From positions 15,760 to 79,759 of the forward strand of contig CAZZHG010000007.1 of the NCBI GenBank assembly GCA_964653655.1: a DNA stretch of 64,000 bases, given 5' to 3'. Within the stretch, counting starts at the first letter, position 1; each line of letters starts with the position of its first letter. Source of the stretch: CAZZHG01 sp964653655 (GTDB taxonomy: Bacteria; Bdellovibrionota; FAC87; UBA2466). The translations under genes and the position numbers were made by a program. This document shows, piece after piece, positions 49,251 through 57,160 of this stretch. The notes beneath the pieces are model-generated. The model saw nothing but the letters and a program-made list of their open reading frames with translations, was not told where the DNA came from and made no database searches.

Positions 49251-50360
49251 ATGAAACGACTCCTGGTATTCGTGTGCCTTGCGGCAGCCACTCACTCGTC
49301 CGCCATCGAAAACGCCGCGAGCACGAGCCCGAACGGAAAGACCGCTTACCTCAGACAGCCCGACGGAATAGGCGGTTATCGCCACTGTACGGCGCCCCTT
49401 CTCGCGCCGAACTGCGCGCTCGTTCCCCTCCACTGCATTTCCTCGCAAGTGGAAGGGCACGTGAGCGAGACGTCGGACTTGGAGGTTTGGCTTCCTTACG
49501 GAACCCAAGTGGACTCCGGCGGCGCTCCCGTTCCCAGCTACGTCGTCGGGGTCAAAACGGTCGCGGCGTATCCGCTGGATTACGACGGTTTCGCGGTACT
49601 TGGACTTAAGAGCGCCGTAAGCGGAAGCGCTTATCAAATGCCGGCGTCGGCGCTTCCCGCTCCGGAAGCCTTGCCCTCGGGTCCGACCTCGGCCGCTCCG
49701 AAAAATCAGCTGCCGATTCAGGGCTTCGGAAGAAAGACTCAGAAGGGAGTCTACGGGATCTCCGGCGTGAACTGGTTCGCGTTTCAGTCTCTACCGATCA
49801 CCTCCGACGAATCCTCCGGGCTGACTCTATTTCTGCAATACAAAGCCCCCTCGAAGAGCCTCGCTTCCATGTCCTCTTCGGAGTCGACGTCCTATTTCAA
49901 CTCGTTGAGCTGGGCGATGCCCGGAGACGAAGGAGGCCCGGTCACGCAAGGCAACGCCCTCGTCGGTATCGTCAGCTCCGTGGTCCTGCCGGAACAGTGG
50001 GCGAAGGCCTCATCGCTCGGAAAAGCGGACAGCAAGGCCCCCTACAACGGTGTGCTGCCAATCTATCCACATCTCGCGAAGCTCAACGCGCTTCGGAGCC
50101 AGGCTTGCCCCGCGGCCGGTAACTTAATCAGCCTCTCGGTTTCAGGAACGGGAACCGTCTCGGGCTCCGGCATCCTGTGCGGAAGCGGAAATTACGACTG
50201 CGTCGAATCTTCGCCGTCGCCCGGCAGCATCGTCCTCTCGGCCAAAGCCGCCTCCGGCGCCAAGTTCAAGGGCTGGTCCGGAAGCTGCTCGGGAAAAGCG
50301 GCGACCTGCACGGTTTCGGTCAGCGGAGTGAAATCCGTCGGCGCCACGTTCGGCAAATAA
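49251..50360 (+). CDS. Exported trypsin-fold pseudoprotease with C-terminal repeat domain
   Basis: The 369-aa protein has a signal peptide (MKRLLVFVCLAAATHSSA) and a chymotrypsin-type fold with His61 (LVPLHCIS) and Asp112 (YDGFAVLGL). The nucleophile motif GDSGGP reads GDEGGP, so the catalytic Ser is Glu227. A C-terminal domain of about 75 residues (LSVSGTGTVSG, FKGWSGSCSG, CTVSVSGVKSVGATF) is the bacterial-repeat/InlB-B-like module common on secreted enzymes. It is probably a non-catalytic binding protein or inhibitor. AAGGAGG precedes the ATG; the sulfatase gene follows 26 bases later. Confidence 0.75.
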   Translation: MKRLLVFVCLAAATHSSAIENAASTSPNGKTAYLRQPDGIGGYRHCTAPLLAPNCALVPLHCISSQVEGHVSETSDLEVWLPYGTQVDSGGAPVPSYVVGVKTVAAYPLDYDGFAVLGLKSAVSGSAYQMPASALPAPEALPSGPTSAAPKNQLPIQGFGRKTQKGVYGISGVNWFAFQSLPITSDESSGLTLFLQYKAPSKSLASMSSSESTSYFNSLSWAMPGDEGGPVTQGNALVGIVSSVVLPEQWAKASSLGKADSKAPYNGVLPIYPHLAKLNALRSQACPAAGNLISLSVSGTGTVSGSGILCGSGNYDCVESSPSPGSIVLSAKAASGAKFKGWSGSCSGKAATCTVSVSGVKSVGATFGK

Positions 50361-50386
50361 CCTGCAAAATTCCGAAGGAGAATGCC

Positions 50387-52057
50387 ATGAAACTCTTGAA
50401 GACGGCGAAACTCGCCAATCTCACCTTGATTGTGACTTTGATCGTCCAACTCATCTTCCCGGGAAAACTTCCCGTGGCTCAGGCGGCGTCCAAGCCCAAC
50501 CTCGTCGTAATCATGACGGACGACCTAGACATCGTGACCTACCGGGCGGCGATGAACGCGGGCCTGCTGAAGAACATCAAACAACATATCGTCGATAAAG
50601 GCGTGTCCTTCGACAATAACTTCGTGACCAACGCCGTCTGCTGCCCTTCGCGGGCGACGATGCTATCCGGGCAGTACACCCAGAATCACGGAGTAAAGAC
50701 CGTTTTCGGCGGGATCCTCTATTGGCTGAAAGGGGCCCACGCCGGGGGCGAGTCGAACACCATGGCCACCTGGCTTCAAGGAGCCGGGTACCGCACCGTT
50801 CACGTGGGAAAGTATCTGAATGGGTACGGCTACTCGACCGCACGGGATTACATCCCCCCCGGTTACAACGAGTGGTACTCGCTGCTCGATCCCTCCACCT
50901 ACCGCGTATACAACTACACCATGAACGAGTCGGCCACGGGCCTCACGCCCGGCACTCTCGTCAAATATCCCGATGAGGTCGCGGACCAGTACCAGACGGA
51001 CGTGCTCTCGAAGAAAGCAAACGCCTTCGTCAACAATCATTTCAACAAGACGTCGGCGCCCTTCTTCATGGTGCTCGCTCCCATCGCGCCGCACGTCGAA
51101 GTGATTCAAACGCCGCCCCAGCCCGGCGCGCCCGCGCCGGAAAGCAGCTACCTCGATCACTTCGCGGAAAGCATCCGTCCGGCGCCCCGGCACGAGTACC
51201 TCGCCGACGGAAACCTCGCCAACGGAGAGGCCCCTTCCCTCAGCTCGGACTGGCCGGCTCTCCATAAGCCGTCTTTCAACTACGACGCTCCGGACGCCAT
51301 CGACTACGTGAAGCAGCTTCCGTCGATGGATAGCAAAGCGATTAACGACGTGAACGAGCAGTTCAAGCACAAGATCGCCTCGATGGCGGCGGTCGACGAC
51401 ATGGTCGGAACCCTCGTCGATACCCTGAGCAAGCGCGGCCAACTCGAGAACACCGTCATCCTCTTCACCGGGGACAACGGGTACTTCTTCGGGGAGCACA
51501 AGCTCAGCAGCAAGTTGTTCGGTTACGACGAGTCGATCCGGGTTCCTCTGGTCATCCGAGGCCCCGGCTTCGCTCAGGGCGTATCGACGAAAAAGATCTC
51601 CCTCAACATCGACATCGCGCCGACGATGAAGGAACTCGGCTTGGCTAGCGGCACGCTCACCGTCGATGGCCGCTCACTCGTGCCGATTCTCCGCAACCCG
51701 AGCGCCGCATGGACGCGTAAGCAATTCCTCATCGAGCACTACGTCGAAGGCGGCGGCGTCGTTCCCGACACTATCCCGCTCCTCGATCTCTCACCACCGA
51801 CCTTCAAGGCGGTCCGGCGGCTTACGGACACGGAGGACTACCTCTATGTCGAATGGAACGAGAAGATACTTCAGCCCAACACGACGACGTTCTGGGAATT
51901 CTTTCCCCTGAACGACGCGTCCGTTCCGAACGCGAAGTTCCAGATGACGAACCGGTACTCGAGTCTGACGTCTTCGCAAAAATCGGCTCTGCAGAGCACG
52001 CTCGCGTCCTTCCGGGGGTGCAAGGGCTCGGCATGCCGCACCGTCGAAGACAAGTAA
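50387..52057 (+). CDS. Exported sulfatase
   Basis: The 556-aa enzyme has a signal peptide (about 1-34). The sulfatase metal site is TDDLD (44-48). The formylglycine motif is Cys85-Cys86-Pro-Ser-Arg89 in CCPSRATMLSG, where the first Cys would be oxidised by a formylglycine-generating enzyme not seen here. A downstream metal site follows (FTGDNGYFFGEHKL). The closest resemblance is to N-acetylglucosamine-6-sulfatase/arylsulfatase A-type enzymes. It would desulfate glycans or glycosaminoglycans outside the cytoplasm. AAGGAGA precedes the ATG, and it probably shares a transcript with the pseudoprotease. Confidence 0.9.
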   Translation: MKLLKTAKLANLTLIVTLIVQLIFPGKLPVAQAASKPNLVVIMTDDLDIVTYRAAMNAGLLKNIKQHIVDKGVSFDNNFVTNAVCCPSRATMLSGQYTQNHGVKTVFGGILYWLKGAHAGGESNTMATWLQGAGYRTVHVGKYLNGYGYSTARDYIPPGYNEWYSLLDPSTYRVYNYTMNESATGLTPGTLVKYPDEVADQYQTDVLSKKANAFVNNHFNKTSAPFFMVLAPIAPHVEVIQTPPQPGAPAPESSYLDHFAESIRPAPRHEYLADGNLANGEAPSLSSDWPALHKPSFNYDAPDAIDYVKQLPSMDSKAINDVNEQFKHKIASMAAVDDMVGTLVDTLSKRGQLENTVILFTGDNGYFFGEHKLSSKLFGYDESIRVPLVIRGPGFAQGVSTKKISLNIDIAPTMKELGLASGTLTVDGRSLVPILRNPSAAWTRKQFLIEHYVEGGGVVPDTIPLLDLSPPTFKAVRRLTDTEDYLYVEWNEKILQPNTTTFWEFFPLNDASVPNAKFQMTNRYSSLTSSQKSALQSTLASFRGCKGSACRTVEDK

Positions 52058-52065
52058 GCTCGAAA

Positions 52066-52074
52066 TGCTAATAT
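52066..52074 (+). promoter_or_regulatory. Extended -10 promoter, leaderless start
   Basis: TGCTAATAT fits TGn plus a -10 hexamer (TAATAT), and the hexamer ends six bases before the GTG of the DegT-family gene. Transcription would begin at the start codon. Confidence 0.5.
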
Positions 52075-52080
52075 AGGCCC

Positions 52081-53205
52081 GTGACGCAGAGGCAGGTTCC
52101 CTTCCTAAATCTGGCGGCCCTACACGGTCCGAATGGCGTCGAGTACCTCGCCGAAATAGGCCGGCTCATCCAGGAGTCGCGTTTTGTCGGCGGCGAGGAA
52201 CTCGACGCCTTCGAACGTGAGTTCGCCTCGTGGCTCGGGCCGGGCCTTTTCGCGACCGGATGCGGCAACGGAACCGACGCGCTCATGCTGGCGGCGAAAG
52301 CCCTCGAGCTTCCCGAAGGATCGGAAGCGGTTATTCCCGCGATGACCTTCGTCGCGACGGCGGAAGGTTTGCTACACGCGGGCGTCAAAGTCCGCCTCGC
52401 CGACATCAGCGAGGGCACCTGGCTAGTCGATCCCGCCGAGATGGAAAAGGCGATGAATGCCCGGACCAAGCTTCTCGTCCCCGTCCACTTTTACGGACAA
52501 ATGTGCCCCATGGACTCCATCCGAAAGCTCGCCGATCGAACCGGGTGCCGAATCCTGGAGGACAGCGCCCAGGCCCACGGAGCTCAGTGGAAAGGCGAAG
52601 GCCCCGGCCAATGGGGCGACGTGGCCGCCTTCAGTTTCTTTCCCAGCAAAAATCTCGGCGGTTTCGGCGACGGAGGCGCCGTCGTTTCCCGGTCGCAAGC
52701 CCTCATCCAAAAGAGCTGGTGCCTCGGAAAACACGGCGGACCGAAAAAGTACGAGCACCTCTGGCTCGGCCACAACTCCCGGCTGGACAATGTCCAAGCC
52801 GCGATTTTACGTTTCAAGCTGCGCTTCATCGACGGCTGGAACGACAGAAGAAGGCAAGCCGCCTCCTGGTACCGGGAGGCTCTGCACGACGTCGCCGACA
52901 TCCGGCTACCGGTGGAAGCGCCGGAGGCTAAGCACGTTTACCATTTGTTCGTGATAACGACCGAGAGCCGCGATCGCCTCGCCGCTGCTTTGAAGCACCA
53001 AGGAATCGAGACGGGCATCCACTATCCGCTTCCGCTGCACCAGCTGCCGGCCTTTCGGGACACGGAGCTCGCGAACGGGAAATTTCCCAACGCCGAACGG
53101 CTCTCGAAGCAGGGACTTTCGCTTCCCATGGGGCCGACCCTCGAACGAAGCGAAGTCGAGTACGTGGCGGGCGCCATCCGCCGTTTTTTCAACGGACGCT
53201 CATGA
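52081..53205 (+). CDS. DegT/DnrJ/EryC1-family sugar aminotransferase
   Basis: The 374-aa PLP enzyme has the family landmarks GCGNGTDALMLA, PAMTFVATAEG, ILEDSAQAHGAQ with Asp161, and FFPSKNLGGFGDGG with the Schiff-base Lys190. Such enzymes aminate keto-sugars bound to nucleotides. The next gene is a WbpD-like N-acetyltransferase, so a 3-amino or 4-amino sugar that becomes N-acetylated is likely, as in WbpE/WbpD synthesis of diacetamido uronic acids. The GTG start has no ribosome site, matching the leaderless promoter. Confidence 0.9.
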   Translation: MTQRQVPFLNLAALHGPNGVEYLAEIGRLIQESRFVGGEELDAFEREFASWLGPGLFATGCGNGTDALMLAAKALELPEGSEAVIPAMTFVATAEGLLHAGVKVRLADISEGTWLVDPAEMEKAMNARTKLLVPVHFYGQMCPMDSIRKLADRTGCRILEDSAQAHGAQWKGEGPGQWGDVAAFSFFPSKNLGGFGDGGAVVSRSQALIQKSWCLGKHGGPKKYEHLWLGHNSRLDNVQAAILRFKLRFIDGWNDRRRQAASWYREALHDVADIRLPVEAPEAKHVYHLFVITTESRDRLAAALKHQGIETGIHYPLPLHQLPAFRDTELANGKFPNAERLSKQGLSLPMGPTLERSEVEYVAGAIRRFFNGRS

Positions 53206-53795
53206 AAAAGAAGAAGCCCGCTCCCAAACTCTACGTTCATCCGAAGGCGATTTGCGAGTCCAAGCGCGTGGGCCGCGGCACCCGTCTCTGGGCCTTTACC
53301 CACGTTCAAAAGGAAGCCGTCATCGGCGAGAGCTGCAATCTGGGAGAAGGAGTATTCGTAGAGGGCGGCGCCCGGGTCGGAGATCGCTGCACGGTAAAGA
53401 ACGGAATCTCCCTGTGGCACTCGGTCACCGTGGAGGACGACGTATTTCTGGGCCCTCACGTCGTATTGACCAACGACCTCACTCCGAGGGCGTTTTTGAA
53501 GCGGGGCGCCGAAAAGTTTCTTCCCACGCACATCAAGCGGGGAGCCTCCGTCGGCGCGAACGCGACGATTGTTTGCGGGGTAACGATCGGAGAGTTCGCA
53601 CTCATCGGAGCGGGCAGTGTCGTCGCCAAGGACGTTCAGCCCCACGCTCTTGTCGTGGGTAACCCCGGACGGCAGATAGGGTTCGTCTGCTTCTGCGGGA
53701 CCCGCCTGGACAAGCAGTTCTGCCCCTCCTGCCGCCTGGAGCTCTCCCAGAACAGTCTGGAGAAAGCCGCGGCTGCCGAAAAATCAACGGCGTGA
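53202..53795 (+). CDS. WbpD-like left-handed beta-helix acetyltransferase
   Basis: The 197-aa protein is a hexapeptide-repeat acyltransferase: VIGESCNLGEGVFVEGG, GDRCTVKNGISLWHSV, LGPHVVLTNDLTPRA and GVTIGEFALIGAGSVV. These phrases match WbpD/WlbB UDP-2,3-diamino sugar N-acetyltransferases. An added C-terminal Cys4 zinc ribbon (VCFCGTRLDKQFCPSC) follows the helix. The ATGA overlap with the aminotransferase shows that they work together on one nucleotide sugar. The oxidase and epimerase of that pathway are not in the window. Confidence 0.88.
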   Translation: MKKKKPAPKLYVHPKAICESKRVGRGTRLWAFTHVQKEAVIGESCNLGEGVFVEGGARVGDRCTVKNGISLWHSVTVEDDVFLGPHVVLTNDLTPRAFLKRGAEKFLPTHIKRGASVGANATIVCGVTIGEFALIGAGSVVAKDVQPHALVVGNPGRQIGFVCFCGTRLDKQFCPSCRLELSQNSLEKAAAAEKSTA

Positions 53796-53805
53796 GCTCT
53801 CTCGA

Positions 53806-55320
53806 TCAATTTCCCGTTCGGCTGGGATTCGCCAGCAGATAGTCTTTGTCGGAAGCCGGTGCGTTCCCGTAGGAACCCGTATCCGCCATGGTGCGGAGCC
53901 GCGCCCCGAACTGTGCCGACAGCCGATTGAAGATCTCTTCCTGCCGATCGCGCGCGCTGATGAAACGACCGAGGAACGAGTCCATCCAAACCGCTCCGGC
54001 TCCCCGCCATCCCGGCTCCACCGACGTGAAGAGAGCCCCGCCGAACAGATGGTACCAAACACCGTAATTATCGCCGATGTCCTTCGTGTCGTGGCGGATG
54101 TAGGCGAGCTTCTTGTAAACCGGGTTGGCTTCCACCCGATCCGACCGCTTCGGGAAATCGGCGAGAACGTTCTGCGCCGTAAGTAAGGTTAGGTAAAGGT
54201 CGCCTTCGGCGAGAACATACGCCTGGCGGAAAACTTCATCCGGCTTCAGAGAACCGTCCGGGTAAGTCAGAAGCTTGGCCCGCAGCTGGGCCTCCAATCC
54301 GGTCGGCAACATCGAGGTCGTCCTGCCCAAGGCGGAAGCGAGCAGCAACTTGCTGGGCACCCACCAGGAGTGCTTCTTCAAATAAGCCTGCGCCTCGGGC
54401 GACCATTGGTGCGGAGTCGAGAAGTGGGGCTTGAACTGCGGATACTCCGCCATGATGGAGCCAACCCGATCCATGAACTTGTTCATGTCGATCGGAATGG
54501 ACTCGAGAGGTTTGTACTCCCCGTTCTTCAGCGCAATGACGTCGGGGCGCTGCCCGGCCATTTCCGAGTAAGCGGGAGCGCGGGTCGCGGTTCCCTTCAG
54601 CAAACGGAACAAGGAGACGCCGTGTCCGTCGAGCTGGCTGACGACCACGATATCGAAGTCGGGATCGAAGATCCGGTTGGTCTTTGGAGTCAGGGCCCCC
54701 TCGACGGCAAACGGAAGCGCCTGGGAAACCATTTGCTTGTAAGCTTCAGAGCCGTAGGCGTTCACCGCCACGAATCGCTTCCCGGGAAGGAGCGACGACA
54801 ATAGGCCGATGGCCTGACTGAGATGAGCGGGGCTCGTCTGGTACGTCCCGCTGTCGTTCGAGACGTAGATCGTGCCGTCCTTGTCCACGTAGACTTCTCC
54901 GGCGAATCGAACCGGTATTCCCGGCCGCGCGATGGCCACGTGCTTCGTACTGACGGAAGCCGACTTCGGCACGATTCTCATGCCAAGCTCGTCGATGATC
55001 ACCGTGTGCCAAGTGCCGGGCGCCAGCAGAGCGAAGGGCTCCTCGCCGCCGGCGGGGCTCGGCAACGTGTGACCGAGCTTTTCTTGAAAGCCGAGAGCAA
55101 ATTTGTAGGCAACGTTGGCAAGCGCTCCCTTCGGAGGCCGAGCCTCGAACTTCTCCGGAAGAAACCGATCCACGACTCCCTCCGCGAAAGGCATTTCGAG
55201 AATCGGTTCCCGCTTCACTCCGACCAGGTGAGCGTACCGGCTCGGGCACTCGTACTTGAGAAGTCCGCCGGTAGCGAAGGCCGGCAGGCAGACCAAAATC
55301 GTCAGCAACAGGTATTTCAC
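53806..55320 (-). CDS. Exported protein of unknown function, partner of the P450
   Basis: The 504-aa product has a signal peptide (KYLLLTILVCLPAFA) and one early cysteine (LKYECPS). The middle part (TWHTVIIDELGMRIV, GTIYVSNDSGTYQTSP, KRFVAVNAYGSEA, FDIVVVSQLDGHG) reads like an alpha/beta enzyme domain. The second half is helical and Trp/Tyr-rich (WKW-like aromatic patches such as HSWWVPSKLLL, GDNYGVWYHLFGGALF). No family is recognised. It starts at a GTG overlapping the P450 stop (GTGA), so the two are made together and both exported. Confidence 0.68.
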   Translation of the reverse strand: MKYLLLTILVCLPAFATGGLLKYECPSRYAHLVGVKREPILEMPFAEGVVDRFLPEKFEARPPKGALANVAYKFALGFQEKLGHTLPSPAGGEEPFALLAPGTWHTVIIDELGMRIVPKSASVSTKHVAIARPGIPVRFAGEVYVDKDGTIYVSNDSGTYQTSPAHLSQAIGLLSSLLPGKRFVAVNAYGSEAYKQMVSQALPFAVEGALTPKTNRIFDPDFDIVVVSQLDGHGVSLFRLLKGTATRAPAYSEMAGQRPDVIALKNGEYKPLESIPIDMNKFMDRVGSIMAEYPQFKPHFSTPHQWSPEAQAYLKKHSWWVPSKLLLASALGRTTSMLPTGLEAQLRAKLLTYPDGSLKPDEVFRQAYVLAEGDLYLTLLTAQNVLADFPKRSDRVEANPVYKKLAYIRHDTKDIGDNYGVWYHLFGGALFTSVEPGWRGAGAVWMDSFLGRFISARDRQEEIFNRLSAQFGARLRTMADTGSYGNAPASDKDYLLANPSRTGN

Positions 55321-56885
55321 CGCCCACCCTCCCTAATCTGAATCTCCACGCGAAGCCCGCCCTTCGGATGGGTGGCCATAGTCGAAGTGATGTCCACTTC
55401 ATGCCCCGTTCCGAGCGGTTTCATCGAAAAGCGCTGAAGCAGCCGGCTGATCAAGACGTCCTTTTCGGCCTCCGCCGCGTGGCGGCCCAGACAAACCCGG
55501 GGTCCGAAGCCGAAACCAAGCAGCGTTTTCGCGGGATCCGATCCCATCGCAAACAAGCGATCCGGCGCATAGACAGTGGCCGGATAGCCGGTCTTCTCCA
55601 CGCCCCAATCGCTTTCCGAGCGGTGATAGGAGTAAGCGGAAAACACGAGATGAGTTCCTTTGGGAACGCCGATTACTGTACCGTCGAACTCGATTTGGGC
55701 GTCTTGGTTCGCCCGGCGCGGCATGATGAAAAAAGGAGTGTGGAGCCGCATGGATTCCAGAGTCGAGGTCTGAAATCGCGGCAAGGGTTGGCCAGGCAGG
55801 ATCGGCTTTCCCCCCAGTGTGGAATCGATCTCGGCCTGAACCTTGGCCATCTGTTCCGGGTGCCACAAAAGATCGTGCATCACCCACGTGAAATAGGAAG
55901 TACTCGCTTCCGTGGCGCCCCCGAGAATCACCTGAACGTTGTTCTTCTGCTGAGCCGGCGTAAGAGTCGTGTTCGCGAAAGCCGAGTTCAACACGCCTTG
56001 GTCCGGTCCCAGCTCGAAAATGGACTGGGCGACGGAGGCCATGTGCCGGTTGCTATCCTGGGCCCGCGCTACTCCGGGCAACCAGCGCGGGAGCTTCGAG
56101 AGCGGAATCTTGGCCACGTTGAGCAGCGTATCCCGGACGAACCAGCGGTTCACCTGATCGATGGAACCGACCAAAGCGTGAGTTTCGTCGAGCGTGATCT
56201 GTTTTCCGTAGAGGCCCTCGACGGTCATCTTCACGGCCATCGCCTCGAGCTCCTTTTCCAGATCGATCTCGAGTTTCCCTCCCGCGGCGCGGATTCGATT
56301 CTCCAAATCCCGTAACGGTTCCTCGATCGAGGCATGAAGAGCCCCGTAGGTGGAAGGGGTGTCAATGTTCATAATGCCAAAGGACTTCGACAAGGCTTTG
56401 CGGTGCGCCGCCCAATCGGCTCCGTGGGCGAAGAAAACGTTATCGGGGCCGTAGATGTTCGCTCCGCCCTGGGAGGCCCGGGGATCGCGCTCGAAATTTC
56501 TCGCTTTGCCTTCCGTCTCGCCCAAAACCTTGATGGCGAGATCCCGGTCCCGGATGAACATCACCGAATGCCGGTTGAGGAGAGACAACGGAAACGGCGG
56601 AGGCTCCACGATCACGACCGGTCCGTGGTCCTCGTGCATCTGATCGATCATCTTCGCCGAGTTGAGCCCGAAACGGGCCAGGTAGCCGACGAGCTTCGCG
56701 GTGGAAATCCGCGCATACTCCGGGGGCGCCACGACCGGATAGGTTTCCCTGACGGACGACCACGGGCAGAAACCAAGGGAGGGGGCGGGCAGAAACGCCG
56801 TGAGCAGAATCGCGAGGACGAGCACAGGGGTGGCCGCGCGCGCGCGGCAGAATACAGCTATCCCGTTGAACGACCCTCGGCCCAT
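55317..56885 (-). CDS. Cytochrome P450 with N-terminal export signal
   Basis: The 522-aa haem monooxygenase has an oxygen-binding helix with GGATEASTSYF, the ExxR motif in TLESMRLH (about 377), and the haem-ligand loop FGFGPRVCLG with Cys near 462. An N-terminal hydrophobic stretch after Arg residues (PVLVLAILLTAFLPAPSLG) is a signal peptide or membrane anchor. Most bacterial P450s are soluble and cytoplasmic and need reducing partners, which are not encoded here. The co-translated downstream gene is also exported. A sigma54-like promoter lies 20 bases before the ATG. The substrate is unknown. Confidence 0.88.
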   Translation of the reverse strand: MGRGSFNGIAVFCRARAATPVLVLAILLTAFLPAPSLGFCPWSSVRETYPVVAPPEYARISTAKLVGYLARFGLNSAKMIDQMHEDHGPVVIVEPPPFPLSLLNRHSVMFIRDRDLAIKVLGETEGKARNFERDPRASQGGANIYGPDNVFFAHGADWAAHRKALSKSFGIMNIDTPSTYGALHASIEEPLRDLENRIRAAGGKLEIDLEKELEAMAVKMTVEGLYGKQITLDETHALVGSIDQVNRWFVRDTLLNVAKIPLSKLPRWLPGVARAQDSNRHMASVAQSIFELGPDQGVLNSAFANTTLTPAQQKNNVQVILGGATEASTSYFTWVMHDLLWHPEQMAKVQAEIDSTLGGKPILPGQPLPRFQTSTLESMRLHTPFFIMPRRANQDAQIEFDGTVIGVPKGTHLVFSAYSYHRSESDWGVEKTGYPATVYAPDRLFAMGSDPAKTLLGFGFGPRVCLGRHAAEAEKDVLISRLLQRFSMKPLGTGHEVDITSTMATHPKGGLRVEIQIREGGR

Positions 56886-56905
56886 CTAACCCCCGCCGCT
56901 ATAAG

Positions 56906-56921
56906 AGCAAGGGACGTACCA
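56906..56921 (-). promoter_or_regulatory. sigma54-type -24/-12 promoter
   Basis: On the minus strand TGGTACGTCCCTTGCT matches TGGCACG-N4-TTGCW with one mismatch and exact GG-N10-GC spacing. It drives the P450 operon with a leader of about ten bases. Confidence 0.7.
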
Positions 56922-57160
56922 GGGGAGCCCTTCGCAACGGTCCGAAGATAAGCCGCTATTTCACGTTTACGGGCGCGATATCGTCGATAGATTGGACGTC
57001 GCCAACATAGGCAGACACGCGGACCCACTATGCCCCGTAAACCATCGGTGAGCGCCCGCGTCGACGGCCGAGGCCCAGTCTACGGCCCTGCCCAACGTGC
57101 TTAAAATCCAGCAGCGACTCCACTTAAAGAGCCCGCGTCATTGCACCGATAAGCAGTGCG
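56922..57160. other. Divergent intergenic region
   Basis: Upstream space between the P450 operon and the glycosyltransferase gene. I see no gene. A CGATATCG palindrome near 56980 may be a regulator site. TGCTTAAAAT near 57109 could be an extended -10 for the glycosyltransferase. Confidence 0.3.
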
